Source: Pyrenopolyporus hunteri
Lineage: Eukaryota > Ascomycota > Sordariomycetes > Xylariales > Hypoxylaceae
Direction: 5' to 3'
DNA length: 64,000 nt
Assembly: GCA_902806595.1 (NCBI GenBank)
Contig: CADCXC010000001.1
Coordinates: forward strand, 558,001-622,000
The translations under genes were made by a program, and so were the position numbers. Positions 37,450 to 49,920 of this stretch are shown in pieces. Numbering within the stretch: the stretch's first letter is position 1; the number at the start of each line of letters is the position of its first letter. Under the pieces are notes generated by a model, which worked only from the letters and a program-made list of their open reading frames with translations, had not been told where the DNA came from and ran no database searches.

Positions 37450-38095
37450 ACGTCATTTATTAAATTTATAATACCTTATTAATTAAATTATAATTTTTAT
37501 TTATTTATTAAAATTATAAAAACTCGTCCATTAAATTATAATACTTTATCCATTAAATTTTAATACGTCATTTATTAAATTTATAATATTTTATTAATTA
37601 AATTATAATCTTTATCTATTAAAACTATAAAAATTCATTTATTAAATTATAATATTTTATTTATTAAATTTTAATACGTTATTTATTAAATTTATAAAAA
37701 GTTACTTATAAAATTTACATATAATACGATATTTATTAAACTTATAAAAAATTATTTATTAAATCGATAAAACGTTATTTATTAAATTTATAATATAATA
37801 TTTATCGAATTTATAAAAAGTTATTTATTAAATTTATAATGCGTTATTCCTTTAATTTATAAAACGTTATTTATTAAACTTATAAAAAATTATTCGTTAA
37901 ATTTATAATACGTTATTTATTAACTTTATAATACGTTATCTATTAACTTTACGAAGCGTTATCCGTTAAATTTATAATACGTTATCTATTAACTTTACAA
38001 TACGTTATTTATTAACTTTATAATACGTTATCTATTAATTCTATAATACGCTATCCATTAATTTTACGATACGTTATCCACCGAATTTTAATTTC
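37450..38095 (+). repeat. 23-bp minisatellite, about 28 degenerate copies
   Basis: Successive copies start with CGTTAT and follow the pattern CGTTATYTATTAA then about TTTATAATA. Units are exactly 23 bp across at least the last six copies (about 37957-38095) and at 37451-37496. The best-preserved copies are on the right. Confidence 0.85.
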
Positions 38096-39189
38096 CTTTA
38101 ATAATATTTAAAATCGTTACCGAAAAAAACTTATAAAATTCGACGTATAAAACCGTTATAATATTATATAATAATTTAATTTTATTAAAAAATTAATAAC
38201 GAAATTCGAAATATAATTTCGCTTCGATTTTTCGAATCGCGTTTTAATTTCTTTTTTTTTTTTATATTATTAACGTAACGATATTTTAATTTTTAAAACC
38301 CGACTCGTATTAAATTTACAATTTAAATTAATTTAAAAATAATTATATATAAAATCGATATAATAATAATTATAAATAAAAAATCGATGTAATAATAATC
38401 GTCGATAAAAAATCGAAAAATAAATTTTAAATTTTATAAATAACTTTTTTAAATATTATTATAACTTTTTATTATATAAAACGTTTAATATATACGGTAT
38501 TTTTATTTTCGACTTTTATATTTTTATATATAATTTTATATAAATTAATATTTATACGTTATTTATTATAAATTAAAAATTAATTTATATTATTTATTAC
38601 GTATAAAATTAATATTTTCGAAATTTATAACCGTATTTAATCGTAATTAAACTTTTATTATAAATTACTACTTTAAAATTAAAGTAAAAATAAATATTAT
38701 TAATTAATCGTATCGAAAAAAAATTTAATTAAATATTAATTTTTTAATAATATAATTACGAAATATTTACGCCATCTATAATAAAATATATTAAAGTTTA
38801 TTTTTTAAAATCTCTTTTAAAATATTCTATTTTTTTAACTATATTTTACCTCTAATTATTTAAATACCGCTTCTTTCTTTTTATTTTATTTCCAATTCTT
38901 AATTTTTATTTTAATTAATATAAATTTCGTCGTATAATTAAATCCTTAATTTAACTTTATTATTATAATTAAATATATAACTAAAATTACCCATAAATTA
39001 CTTAAAATAGTAAACGTTTTAACTTTTAATTAAAAGTAAAAAATATTTAACGTTTTATAATAAATTTAAAATAAAATAACTTTTTTATTTTAAAATTTAT
39101 ATTAATGTATTCGAAATTAATATTATTAATATTAATATACGGTTAAATAATATTAAAACTTGTTTTATTAACCTAAAAAATCGTATAGA

Positions 39190-39320
39190 TAAACTTAAGA
39201 CTCGACTTAATAATTTTAAAGCTCGATTCGATAAATTTAAAATCCGGTTCGATACGTTCGAAATTCGATTTAACGTATTCGAAATTCGGTTTAACGAATT
39301 CGAAACTCGGGTCGACGCTT
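39190..39320 (+). repeat. 21-bp tandem repeat, about 6 copies
   Basis: Six consecutive 21-bp units of the form TTCGATTTAACGTATTCGAAA. They retain more C/G (CTCGA, CCGG, TTCGAA) than the surrounding block. They lie about 40 bp left of the pyrimidine array. Confidence 0.75.
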
Positions 39321-39360
39321 AGTTCGATTTTTTAGAAATTCGTTTAAAAATTTCGTAAAT

Positions 39361-39735
39361 TACCTTTCCCTACCTTTCCCCACTTTTCCCTACTTTTCCT
39401 TACCTTTTCCTACCTTTTTTTACCTTTCCCTACTTTTCTTTACCTTTTTTTATTTCTTCCTACCTTTTTCTATTTTTCCCTACCTTTCCCTACTTTTCCC
39501 TACCTTTTCTTACTTTTTTCCACCTTTCCCTATCTTTTCCTACCTTTCCCTACCTCTCCCTATTTTTTTTTATTTTTCCCTACTTTTCTTTATCTTTTTT
39601 TACTTTTCCTTGTTTTTTTTTACCTTTTTTTACTTCTCCCTATTTTTTTTTACTTTTTTTTATTTTTTTTTATTTTTTTTTGCTTTTTTTTATTTTTTTT
39701 TATCTTTTCCTACCTTTTTTTATTTTTTTTTATTT
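39361..39735 (+). repeat. 10-bp pyrimidine array, about 37 copies
   Basis: Units of TACCTTTCCC in strict 10-bp register from 39361. The + strand is nearly pure pyrimidine plus one A per unit. C content falls from left to right: the first units keep CCC, while the last read TATTTTTTTT. Probably incapable of coding. Confidence 0.85.
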
Positions 39736-42057
39736 TACTCCGTTTTTTCTTTTCGTTTTTATATTATATTAAATTTTTTAAAAGTTTTAATATTAATTTA
39801 ATTTAATAATAACGACGTTAATTTTTTAATAAAATTTTTTAATAATTATATAATTATTAAAAATAATAAATTCGAATTATTTCGATTTATTTAAATTAAT
39901 TAAATTATCGTTAATTTTAAAAATAAATTTTTAAACGATATTAAAAAAATAATTAATAAAAAAACCATTAATTAAAATTAAATATATAATATATTTATTT
40001 TTTTTTTAAATTTCGATTATAACGATATATTAAAAATTTTAAACCTAAATACTTTTAAAATTATAACAATACGGTAAAAATAAATTTTATATATAATAAA
40101 AATAGTTAATATACGTTTATAAAAATAATAATCGCTTACGAAAAATACAACTATATATATAAATAAAAAACGCGATATTTATAAAATTAATAAAAATAAA
40201 TATAAATAAAATAAAATTATAATAAAGTTTATTTAAATTATTTTTAAAAAATAAATTACGTTTAATTAACGAATTAATATATTAAATTAATATTATTAAC
40301 CTAAATTTAAATTAAACTTTTATTTTAATATTTAAATTTTAAATATTTATAAATATCATAAGTCGTAAAATTTAATATAAATACGAACATAACGTTATAT
40401 TATTATATATTTACTTAACTTTATTAAATTACTGATTATAATATACGAAACGATTTCGTTACCTATTTTTTTTATATAAAATCGTAATTAAAAAAAATCA
40501 TATTTTAATTTTTTTTTTTTTTTAATAATATCGATATAATTTACTTTTAACTTTTAAATTTTTATCCGTATTAAATAAAACGACGAAATTATTTTTAAAT
40601 TTATTATTAATTAATTAACTTTATAAAATAAATATATAATATTATAACATTTATTTTATTAATAAATATATATAATTTATAACTTTATAATTTAATTTTT
40701 CGTTACGTAAAATAATAAAGTTAATTAATAAAATTATATCTACCGTTATTATCGTTACGATGAATATTAAAATATAATGTTAATATTAATATATATTAAA
40801 TAATTTTAAAATTTTATATAAATTTAAATATATATGTATTAATTATTAAAAAAAATTTTAATATATTCGAAACTAACCATTTTATATATTATCGTTAAAT
40901 TTTTAATTTTATCGTATAATAATAATAATTATAATTTATTATTATTTTATATAATTAAATTACGATTAAAATTACAATCTTATTTATTTTTTAAATGTTA
41001 ACTTTTTATAATATTTAATTTCGTGTAATTTTAACCGTTAACGAATATTATACCTATAAATTTTAAAATAATTTCCGTTAAATAAACCAATCGATTTAAT
41101 TAACATATTATTAACTTTTCGTTTTTTAATAATTATATTATACTACGAAAAATAATCGATTATAAACGATTTATAAAAAAATTTTATAATAATTTTATAA
41201 TAATCGTTATTAACGATATTAAAATAATTATTATCGATAATTTTAAAATAATCGTTAATAATTAATTTAAAATCGCCGATAATAAATTTAAAACGGCTAT
41301 TATTAATCGATTTAAAAATAACTTTAATATATAAAAAAACCGTTTTCGATTATTTTAAATCGATTTAATATTTTTACGCATTTAACGTTTTAATATTTTA
41401 TATAAACGTATTATATCGTTTATTAAACAAAATAATCCCTATAATCGATATAATTAAATTTTATTCCTTAATCGACGTTAATTTAATATAATTTTAATTA
41501 TTATAAAAAATAATTAATTTTTTAATATTAATCGTTATCGATTAAACGTTATTAAATTATAACGAATTATTTATAATAATTTTAAATTAATTTTTTACTC
41601 GTATTATTAATCCCCTTTAATCGTATTTTTTTTTTATTAATTTAAACTTTCGTTCGTTTATTTTTTAACGAAATAATTATTTAATAAAAAAAATAACCCG
41701 TCGAAAATAAAATCTTTTTTTTTTATAAAATCAACGAAATTAAATATTCGATAAATCGTTATAAAGGTAATAAACGAAATATCCTTCGATATTAACATTA
41801 ATAATGATTTTAATATTAAAAAAAAAAAAAAAATAAAATAATACGATTATATTTATCGTTGTATTTTATTATCGAAACGAAGTTATATCGTAAAATATTT
41901 TTTTATTTCGTAATAGAAAAGTAAAATTATTCGATAAAAGTTAATCTTCGATTTTCGTGGGAAAAATTAATAACGTTTTTAACGAATTAACGATATAATG
42001 TTTAAATCGAAATGGTTTTTTCGGCCGTTTTAATTATTTTATTATAGTTTATATTAA

Positions 42058-42350
42058 CCGTAATAAAAAAGTATAATTATAAAATATATAAATAAGAAAT
42101 TTTTTTTTAAACGAGTCGTTATTTCAATCGTTATTTCGAAAAATAAAATTATTAAATATATAAATAAAAGATTCCTCCTTAAATAAATTAACGCTTTAAT
42201 CGTTACTTTATAAAATAAAATTATATAATATATAAAAAAACGATTCTTTTCGAAATAAATTATCGTTTTAATTATTACTTCGAAAAATAAAATTATAAAA
42301 TATACGAACGAAAAGTTTTTTTTAAAACAAATCATCGTTTTAATTTTTAT
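42058..42350 (-). repeat. 72-bp tandem repeat, about 4 copies
   Basis: The block AAAATAAAATTAT-A-AATATATAAA recurs at about 42066, 42138, 42210 and 42281 (spacing 72, 72, 71). Because 72 is divisible by three it yields a fortuitous 93-codon minus-strand frame with a 24-residue repeat, which I do not call as a gene. Confidence 0.75.
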
Positions 42351-45300
42351 TATAAAAAATTATTCTTTTCGTTAATCGAAAAAAGTTAAAAAATTCCTTA
42401 TATGAATTTATTAAAGGTTTTTATAAAAGGAAGTTAATTTATTTACGATATATAAATATAAAGGTTTAATATATATTAAAGCGTTAATAATTTTTTTTTA
42501 CCTATTTTTAAAATATGTCGCTTTTTATAAATATATATTTTATAATTAATTACTTATAATTTTTTAATTAAAATATTTAAAAGGGTTAAATACGTTTTAT
42601 TAACGTTAATTTAAAAATATAATCGTAAAATAATATAAAAATTATATTTCGATAAATAATTCGTTAATTATTTTAAAGTCGATTATAAAATCATTATAAT
42701 TATATTTTTAATGTAAAATCCGATTTTATATTAAATACCCGAATTTAAATGTATTTTAAATTAAAAATATTAAATTATATTTAAATTTAAGGTTACAAAA
42801 AACAAAATTAAATTTTAATCGTAAATATTTATAACGTTTTTTTTTTAAATTTAATTTAAGTATTTTTTTTCTTAAACTTTCGTTATTAATGTAATATTAA
42901 TAAAAAATTTATTCGATATTTAATTATATAATATTAAAGTTTAATTTATATTTTAAAAAGTTTATACGATTTTTTTCGATATTTAATTATTTAACACTTT
43001 TATATTTCGCTTTTACATTTATATATCCGTTATTAATATTATTTAAAACATCGTTTTATATTACATTCGTTTTTTCTTTTTTTTTCCTTTTTTTTATTAA
43101 TTTAAACGAAGTAAAATTAAAAAAAAATAACTTCGATTCGTAATCGATATACCCACCGCCGGTAAAATAAATAAAAAAAATAAATATAAATAAATTTTAT
43201 AATACGGCGAAGTTATAATAAATGGCGGATAAATTAACGAAAATTATATTTAATAAATTTATATTTTCCGTGGATTATTTTATACGTGTATGTTTTTTTT
43301 TTTTACGTCGATATACGATATTAATAACGGTAAAATAATAAAGTAAACGGTAATAAAAGTAACGATTATATTAATCGTTATTAAATAAAAAGTAAAGATT
43401 TTTATACGAAATAACGATTATTTAAATACACGCTCCTAATAAAATATAAATAAAATCTTTTAAATATTATAAATAAATTATTATAAAAATAATAAATAAA
43501 TATTATCATTATATTTATTAAATTAATTAAAAAAAAATAAGTTAAAAAATAAAATAAATATAAATTAAATTATATTTAAAAAAAAAAAAAGTAAAAATAC
43601 GTTTAAATATATTAAGGATAAATTAATATTTACCTCGTAAAAACGTTAATTATCGAAATTTTTACTTTTTAAATATTCGTATTAATATAATATACCCGTT
43701 ATAAAATAAAACCGGTAAAGAATTTTATATTATTTAAAACGGTTTAATTTAAATAAATTAATTTTATTATATATTATTTATATATATATAAGTTTTAACT
43801 TTCGATATTTTTTTAAAATTTAATATTAAAAATTTTTTATTATTTAAAGCGGTTTATAAAACGCTTAAATATAATATTCGAAAATATAAATCATTTATTA
43901 TAATTAATTAAAACTTTAAAAAAAATTATAATAAATTTATTATATATATTTTTACCGATTAATATTTTATAATTATTTAATACGTTTTTATTTAATAAAA
44001 TTTCGTTATAAATTTACGGTAGTTTATTTATTTCGAAAAAGTCGTATTATTATATAGTGTAGCATATTAAAGTTAAAATTAATTAATCGTTAATAAATTA
44101 ATATAAATTATTATTAATAAGTAAATTTAACTAAATATTAATTTAATTAACGTAATTTATTTAATTATAATTAATATATAAAATTAAAAATTATTTTACG
44201 AAATATAAATTTAATATAATATTATTAACTTATTATAATACGTTTATTCGTATATATTTAAAAAACATAAAAATAATTCCCCGTTATAAAATTAATACTT
44301 TATTTTTTTATTATATAAAAAAACTTTATTTCGTTTACCGCCGTTAAAGATTTTTCTTTTAACGTTTTATTTAATGTTTTAATTAACGTTTTTTTCGATA
44401 ATTATTTAATGGCGTTTTTTTAAATTATAAACGTTTATTCGTTTATTTATAATAATATAAATCTTCGATTATAATCGAAGAAATAATTAAAAATTATAAT
44501 TTTTAATAAATATTCGAAATAATTTATTAAAACGTTTCATTTTTAATCGGCGATTTTTATTAATTAAAATATTATAAAACGAATTTTTTCATTAATAAAT
44601 AACCGGTAAAAATATTTTACGTATGCCTCATCATTTTTTAAATGTATAACAAGTGTGTCGTATATAATTATAAGAAAATTACGTATAAAAACGGTAAAAT
44701 AATAAAAGGTAATAATTACTTTTTTTAAGTTTTAAAAAAAAAATAAAATCGATTAACCCGATCGAATTATTCGATCCATAAATTAATACTTTAAAAAAAA
44801 TAAGTTAAAACATTAATATTAAATAAAAACTCCGTAGAAAATTATTTAACGTAACTTAAAAATTAATCGAAACGATTTAAATAAACTTCGAAATTATTTT
44901 CGTTAATTTATTATAATAAATATCTCGTATATTTCATAAATATATTCGTCTTTTTTTATAATTAATAAATTTTATTAATAAAATATTAAAGTTATAATAT
45001 TAAAGTTATTAAACTACGAATTAATTTAATTATAATTAACCGCGCGCGTTTAATCGTTTTTTTTTTTTTAAATTTATTTAAAACTACTTTTTTTTTAAAA
45101 CTTATATCGACGGCGTTAAATATAAAAAACTCCGATAAAAAAAAATAATAAAAAATAAATGATGACATAATCGGGCGATCGTTATTTATAATTATAAATA
45201 AATAAATACGATTTAAAAATTAAAAATAATTAAATTTTAAAAAAATTAAAACAATAAATAAATTAAATATATATTTTATATATATAAAAAAAAAAAATTA

Positions 45301-47390
45301 TAAAAAACCGGTTTTTAATTTATAAATTAATTAAAAATAATTTTAATAAGTTTAATTATTATACCACGAAATTTAATAAATTTAAAATTTCGTAAAAAAT
45401 TAATTAATTAATAATATTTAAAAAATAAAATCTTTTAATACGATATTATTCGACGATTATAAAATAAATATAACGTCGAAATAAATTTACGATTTTTATA
45501 ACGTTATTTAAAAACATAAAATTTTTATAAAAATAAATATAATATCGATATTATTTAAAACGAAATTTATTAATTTTTTTAAATTAAATTATTTTATAAT
45601 TTAATCGTTAAATATTTAAAAATAAAACGATTTAAAGTTAAATTAATTTATCGAATTTTAAAACGTAAGTTAAAAAAATAAAAGATAATTCGATACGAAT
45701 TAATCTTTTATACCTTCGAATTTATAAATTTTATACGATATTTATTTTATTTTATAAAACTTCGAGATGCCGAAATTTTAAATTAATTATAATACTTATA
45801 AAAAATAAAATTAACGTAAGTTTTTTTTATTCGAATTTAAATGAAAAATAATATAAAAAAGCGGATAAATAATTTAAACGAACGATACGATATAACGATT
45901 TAATTAAAAAAATTCTTTAATAAATATACGTAAACTTTAAATGTTTTTAAATATATAAAACGAAACCCGTTATAAAAGCGCGTTAAAAAAGTTTTATAAA
46001 TTTTTATATTATAAAAAATAATATAAAACGTATATCATTTATATTATCTTTAAATTATACGATAACGCATTAAATTTAAATTATAAAACGCGATAAAAAA
46101 AAAAACGTAATTTAAAATTTTAAAATTTAATTATATGTAGTATATAAATAATTATTATAAATTACGTTTTACTAAATTCGAAATTTATATAATTATCGAT
46201 ATATATTTTTAAAAAATTTTATAATATAACGTTAATAAATTAAATTACCTTTTTATAAATATATTATATTAATTTTTTTAAACGGTTATTAAATTAAAAT
46301 TTCGGTTATAACTTATTAAAATAAATTATAAAATAAAAACACTTTTTTTAACTTAAACATAATATTAATTTACGATATATGCGAAACTATCGATTATTAT
46401 CGTAAATTTTAATAGTATAAAAATTTAATAAACGTAAAAAAATCGTTTTTTAAATTCGCATAAATACGATATTAATAAAATTAATAATAAAATTAAATAA
46501 TAATAATTATAATTATTTTTAATTATTATTATACGTTAAATTATAAATATTTATTATCGAAAAATTATTAAACGTTAATTAATAATATTAAAGCTTTTTT
46601 TAAAAGTTAAAAAATTTAAACAACTTTAATAAAAATAAAGTTTTCGATTAAATAATAATGTATTTTTTTTATGAAAATATAATACGGTAAAAAATCGTCG
46701 ATTTTATTATAAAATAAAATTAACATCGAATTAAATTTCAACCATAATATAAAAATATTATAATTAATTATATTAATTCGATGTAATTAAATATATTTAA
46801 TCCTTCGAATTTTACAATAAAAAATTATAAATAAAATTTAATATATAATCTTAAATTATAACGATTAATTTATACGTTAAAAAAACTATTAATTTACTAC
46901 GATTTCGATAATTTTTTTACATTAAAAACACAAATTATTTATAATAAATAATTAACGAAACACCCGTTAAAAATGTAGGATTTTACGTAATTATATAAAA
47001 AAAAATACATTTCACTTAAAAATTATTTAAAAAATTATTAAAATACAAGTAAAAAACCGAAATTAACATTTAATAAAATACCCCGTAATAATATAAAATA
47101 ATATTATAATCATATATAAAAAATTAAAAAAAAAATGAAAATTACTAAGCAAAACGTCGCATTTTAAAAAGACTTATATATAAATTAATTCGATATAAAT
47201 ATTTATATTATTTAACATTTTTTTATTTTTTTAATTAAATATTTACCGTTAAATTTAAATTTAAATAATGCTTTTTTATATTCGTTATAAATACCTTTTC
47301 GTTATTTATAATATTTAAAATTTAATAATTTTAAATATAAATTATATAATTTTTATAATAAAATAATTTATAATTATTAATTTAAAAAAT

Positions 47391-47690
47391 CATCTTTTCA
47401 TTAAAAAAATATTAAAATATAATAATCGAAAACATTACATTTAAAATAATATATATAATTTATAATTATATAACTTCGTATTAAAAAATCTATCGTAACG
47501 ATAATAACGGTAAATATATCCTTATTAAATACTTCGTTATTTTACGTAATAAAAATTTAAAACATACACTTTAAAAATATATATAAATAACGATTAATAT
47601 AAAATTAACTATTTTATAATTTTTATAAATAAAATAAATTAATTAATACACTTTTCGTAACCTTTTTATTATATAATCGTATAATACTTT
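47391..47690 (+). repeat. Dispersed repeat family A, copy 1
   Basis: About 300-350 bp, repeated in the same direction at 47871-48205 and inverted at about 48720-49105. Further decayed relatives lie near 28260-28490 and 40690-40780. The hallmark is a core reading CGTAACGATAATAACGGTAA or its complement, next to AACTTCGTATTAA. Confidence 0.65.
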
Positions 47691-47870
47691 TTTTCGATTC
47701 ATTTATCGATAACCTTTTATCGCTTAATATAATTATAAGTTTATAATATTACATTATAATAATAAATTATTACCATAACATTTAAATAAATATATAATTT
47801 TAATTTCAAACCGTTAAATATTATATAAAAATAAATGTAATAAATAAATTTATAACTATTTTCTTATAAA

Positions 47871-48205
47871 ATTATCTTTTTAAAAAAATATTAAAATATA
47901 ATAATTAAAAATATTATATTTAAAATAATATATATAATTATAAATTTATAACATTATATATAATAATAAACTATTATTATTATAATAATATAACTTCGTA
48001 TTAATATATTCACCGTAACGATAATAATAATAAATATACCTTTATTATATACTTCGCCGTTTTATATAATAAATAATTAAAATATAAATTTTAAATAAAA
48101 ATATATTTATAATTAATATAAAATTAATTTAATCGTATTTTTTATATTTATAAAATTTAATTAATTTATTTCTTTCGTTACCTTTTATTATATAATCGTA
48201 TAACG
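47871..48205 (+). repeat. Dispersed repeat family A, copy 2 (direct)
   Basis: Collinear with copy 1 over its length: both contain TAAAAAAATATTAAAATATA, the core CGTAACGATAATAA and the terminal TTATATAATCGTATAA. It has a roughly 40-bp extra AT insertion around TATAATAATAAACTATTATT. Confidence 0.65.
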
Positions 48206-48304
48206 TTTATTTAACCATTAATTAATAATTTCTTATTAATTTAATAATTATAATAATAAATTTAAAAATTAATTTAAATATTATATTATTTTTTTAATTA
48301 AAAA

Positions 48305-48490
48305 ACTTTAATATAACGCGTAATATTAAAGATTAAAAATTAAATTTTATTAATATTATAAAAAAAAAAAAAAAAAAAATTAAATTACGATTCGAAAAAC
48401 CGCGATTTTATATTTAAATTTTAACGACATATCCGGTCGAAGTTTCGATATCGATTACTTAATAAAATTAAGCCCATCGTATTAAACCGT
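48305..48490 (+). repeat. Dispersed repeat family B, representative copy
   Basis: About 180-bp unit: a GCGTAATATTAAA segment, TTTTATTAATATTATA, an A run of 15-20, ATTAAATTACGATTCGAAAA, CCGCG(A/G)TTTTATAT, then TTAATAAAATTAA. Same-strand relatives are near 28680-28850, 34380-34545, 36700-36830 and 49385-49560. Inverted ones are near 32095-32215, 34690-34790, 38165-38300, 40420-40570 and 49640-49760. It was probably a short non-autonomous element before decay. Confidence 0.6.
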
Positions 48491-48719
48491 AATAAACCCT
48501 TAATACGAATTTTATAAATGTTAATTATTTTATACGTTAAACGTTAATATATAAATTATTAAAAAATACGGTAAATAAACATTAATTATATATATTAAAT
48601 AATTTATTTTATTAAATATATAAAAAAAATATATTAAATTTAATAATTAAAAAATTATTTTTAAATATAATTTATAATAATTTATTAAATAAATAAAAAA
48701 TCATCGATATATAACCGTA

Positions 48720-49105
48720 AAAATATTATACGATCGCGCGATAAAAAAGTTACGAAAAAATATATTAATTAATTTATATTTATATAAAAGTTTTAAAATA
48801 ATTAACTTTATATTAATCGATATTTATATATACTTTAAAAGTATATGCTTTAAGTTTTTATTATATAAAACGACGAAACATTTAATAAAAATATATCCAC
48901 CGTTATTACCGTTACGATAAATTCGTAATACGAAGTTATATAATTATATAATCTTAATAATAATGTATATATAATTAAAACCTTTTATTATAATAATAAA
49001 TTATTATTATATATATAATGTTATAAATTTATAATTATATATACCATTTTAAATATAATACTTTCGATTATTATATTTTAATATTTTTTTAAAAAAATAA
49101 TTACG
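48720..49105 (-). repeat. Dispersed repeat family A, copy 3 (inverted)
   Basis: Reverse complement of copy 2, sharing the ATATATAATGTTATAAATTT segment and a core CCGTTATTACCGTTACGATA. Confidence 0.6.
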
Positions 49106-49800
49106 TGGAAAAATAATTATAAATTTATTTATTATATTTTTTTTTATTATATTTAATAAATTAAATTATTTAATAAATATATAATTAATATTTATTTATT
49201 ATATTTTTTAATAAAATGTTTTAATTATATATATTACCTATTATTATATTTACTTAAAAGTAAATTTTTAACCATTAAATTTAATATAAATTTATAACGT
49301 TTTTTTATTTAATTATTTATTATATTTTTTAAATATATTAATTAAATAATTATTTTATATATTATAATTAATAACATTAAATTTTAATATAACGTATAAT
49401 ATTAAAAATTAAGATACGATTTTATTAATATTATAAAAAAAAAAAAAAAAAAAAATTAAAACGCCGTTAAAAAACCCGCGGTTTTATATATATATTTCGA
49501 CGGTAAAATCGATAACTTAATAAAATTAAATTATTATATTAAATAATAATAAATTTATTAATTATAATTTTTATTATAATAAATAATAATTATTATATAC
49601 CGTAAACTTATAATTATTATTATAATTTAATATAATAATTTAATTTTATTAAATAATTATAATTTTAACGTTAACGAATTTATATAAAAATACGGCTTAA
49701 AAAATCGCATTTTAATTTTTTTTTTTTTATTATTTATAACATTAATATAATTCAATTTTAATTAATAAAATTATTTCGTATCGATTATAAAAGAATAGAT

Positions 49801-49920
49801 AATATCTTATAGTTTCTAAAATATCACGTGACTACAGCTAAAAAGTAGGTCTGACATCTGGAAATTCTTTGAATTAGCGGTTTAACGGAAAAATTGCTTA
49901 TGGTCCGGCGTGCCTATGGG
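49801..49920 (-). repeat. Right inverted repeat bounding the AT-rich block
   Basis: Partner of 27969-28087 in opposite orientation. The 30-bp segment 49854-49883 is the perfect reverse complement of 28005-28034. Composition is normal, in sharp contrast to the adjacent AT block. It ends near CCTATGGG; the following AACTCG does not duplicate the left flank. Confidence 0.85.

Larger units (their letters stand above)
28088..49800. repeat. 21.7-kb AT-rich, RIP-type degenerate block
   Basis: Extremely AT-rich from end to end; 48601-48660, for example, contain no G or C. No ORF exceeds 93 codons in any frame, and that longest one is a tandem repeat. Remaining C is almost confined to CpG: in 33301-33480, 18 of 19 C residues precede G. 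CpA/TpG is strongly depleted and TpA abounds, the signature of repeat-induced point mutation, here sparing CpG. The block contains tandem arrays at 37450-38095, 39190-39320, 39361-39735 and 42058-42350 and at least two dispersed repeat families in both orientations. Transitions to normal genic DNA are abrupt and coincide with the two inverted repeats. It could be a decayed giant element, a nest of RIPed transposons, or a small centromere-like domain. Confidence 0.9.

Noticed and set aside
39361..39735. Telomere-like repeat
   Set aside because: The unit is TACCTTTCCC, not the TTAGGG/CCCTAA repeat of ascomycete telomeres.
39610..39801. Phe-rich 63-codon open frame
   Set aside because: Translation of the decayed pyrimidine array.
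28088..49800. Mitochondrial DNA insertion (AT-rich)
   Set aside because: No mitochondrial gene, tRNA or intron-encoded ORF is recognisable, and CpG-confined C residues point to RIP-type mutation instead.
27969..49920. Starship giant element
   Set aside because: No tyrosine-recombinase captain gene at either end, and Starships do not have long terminal inverted repeats; the interior is non-coding.
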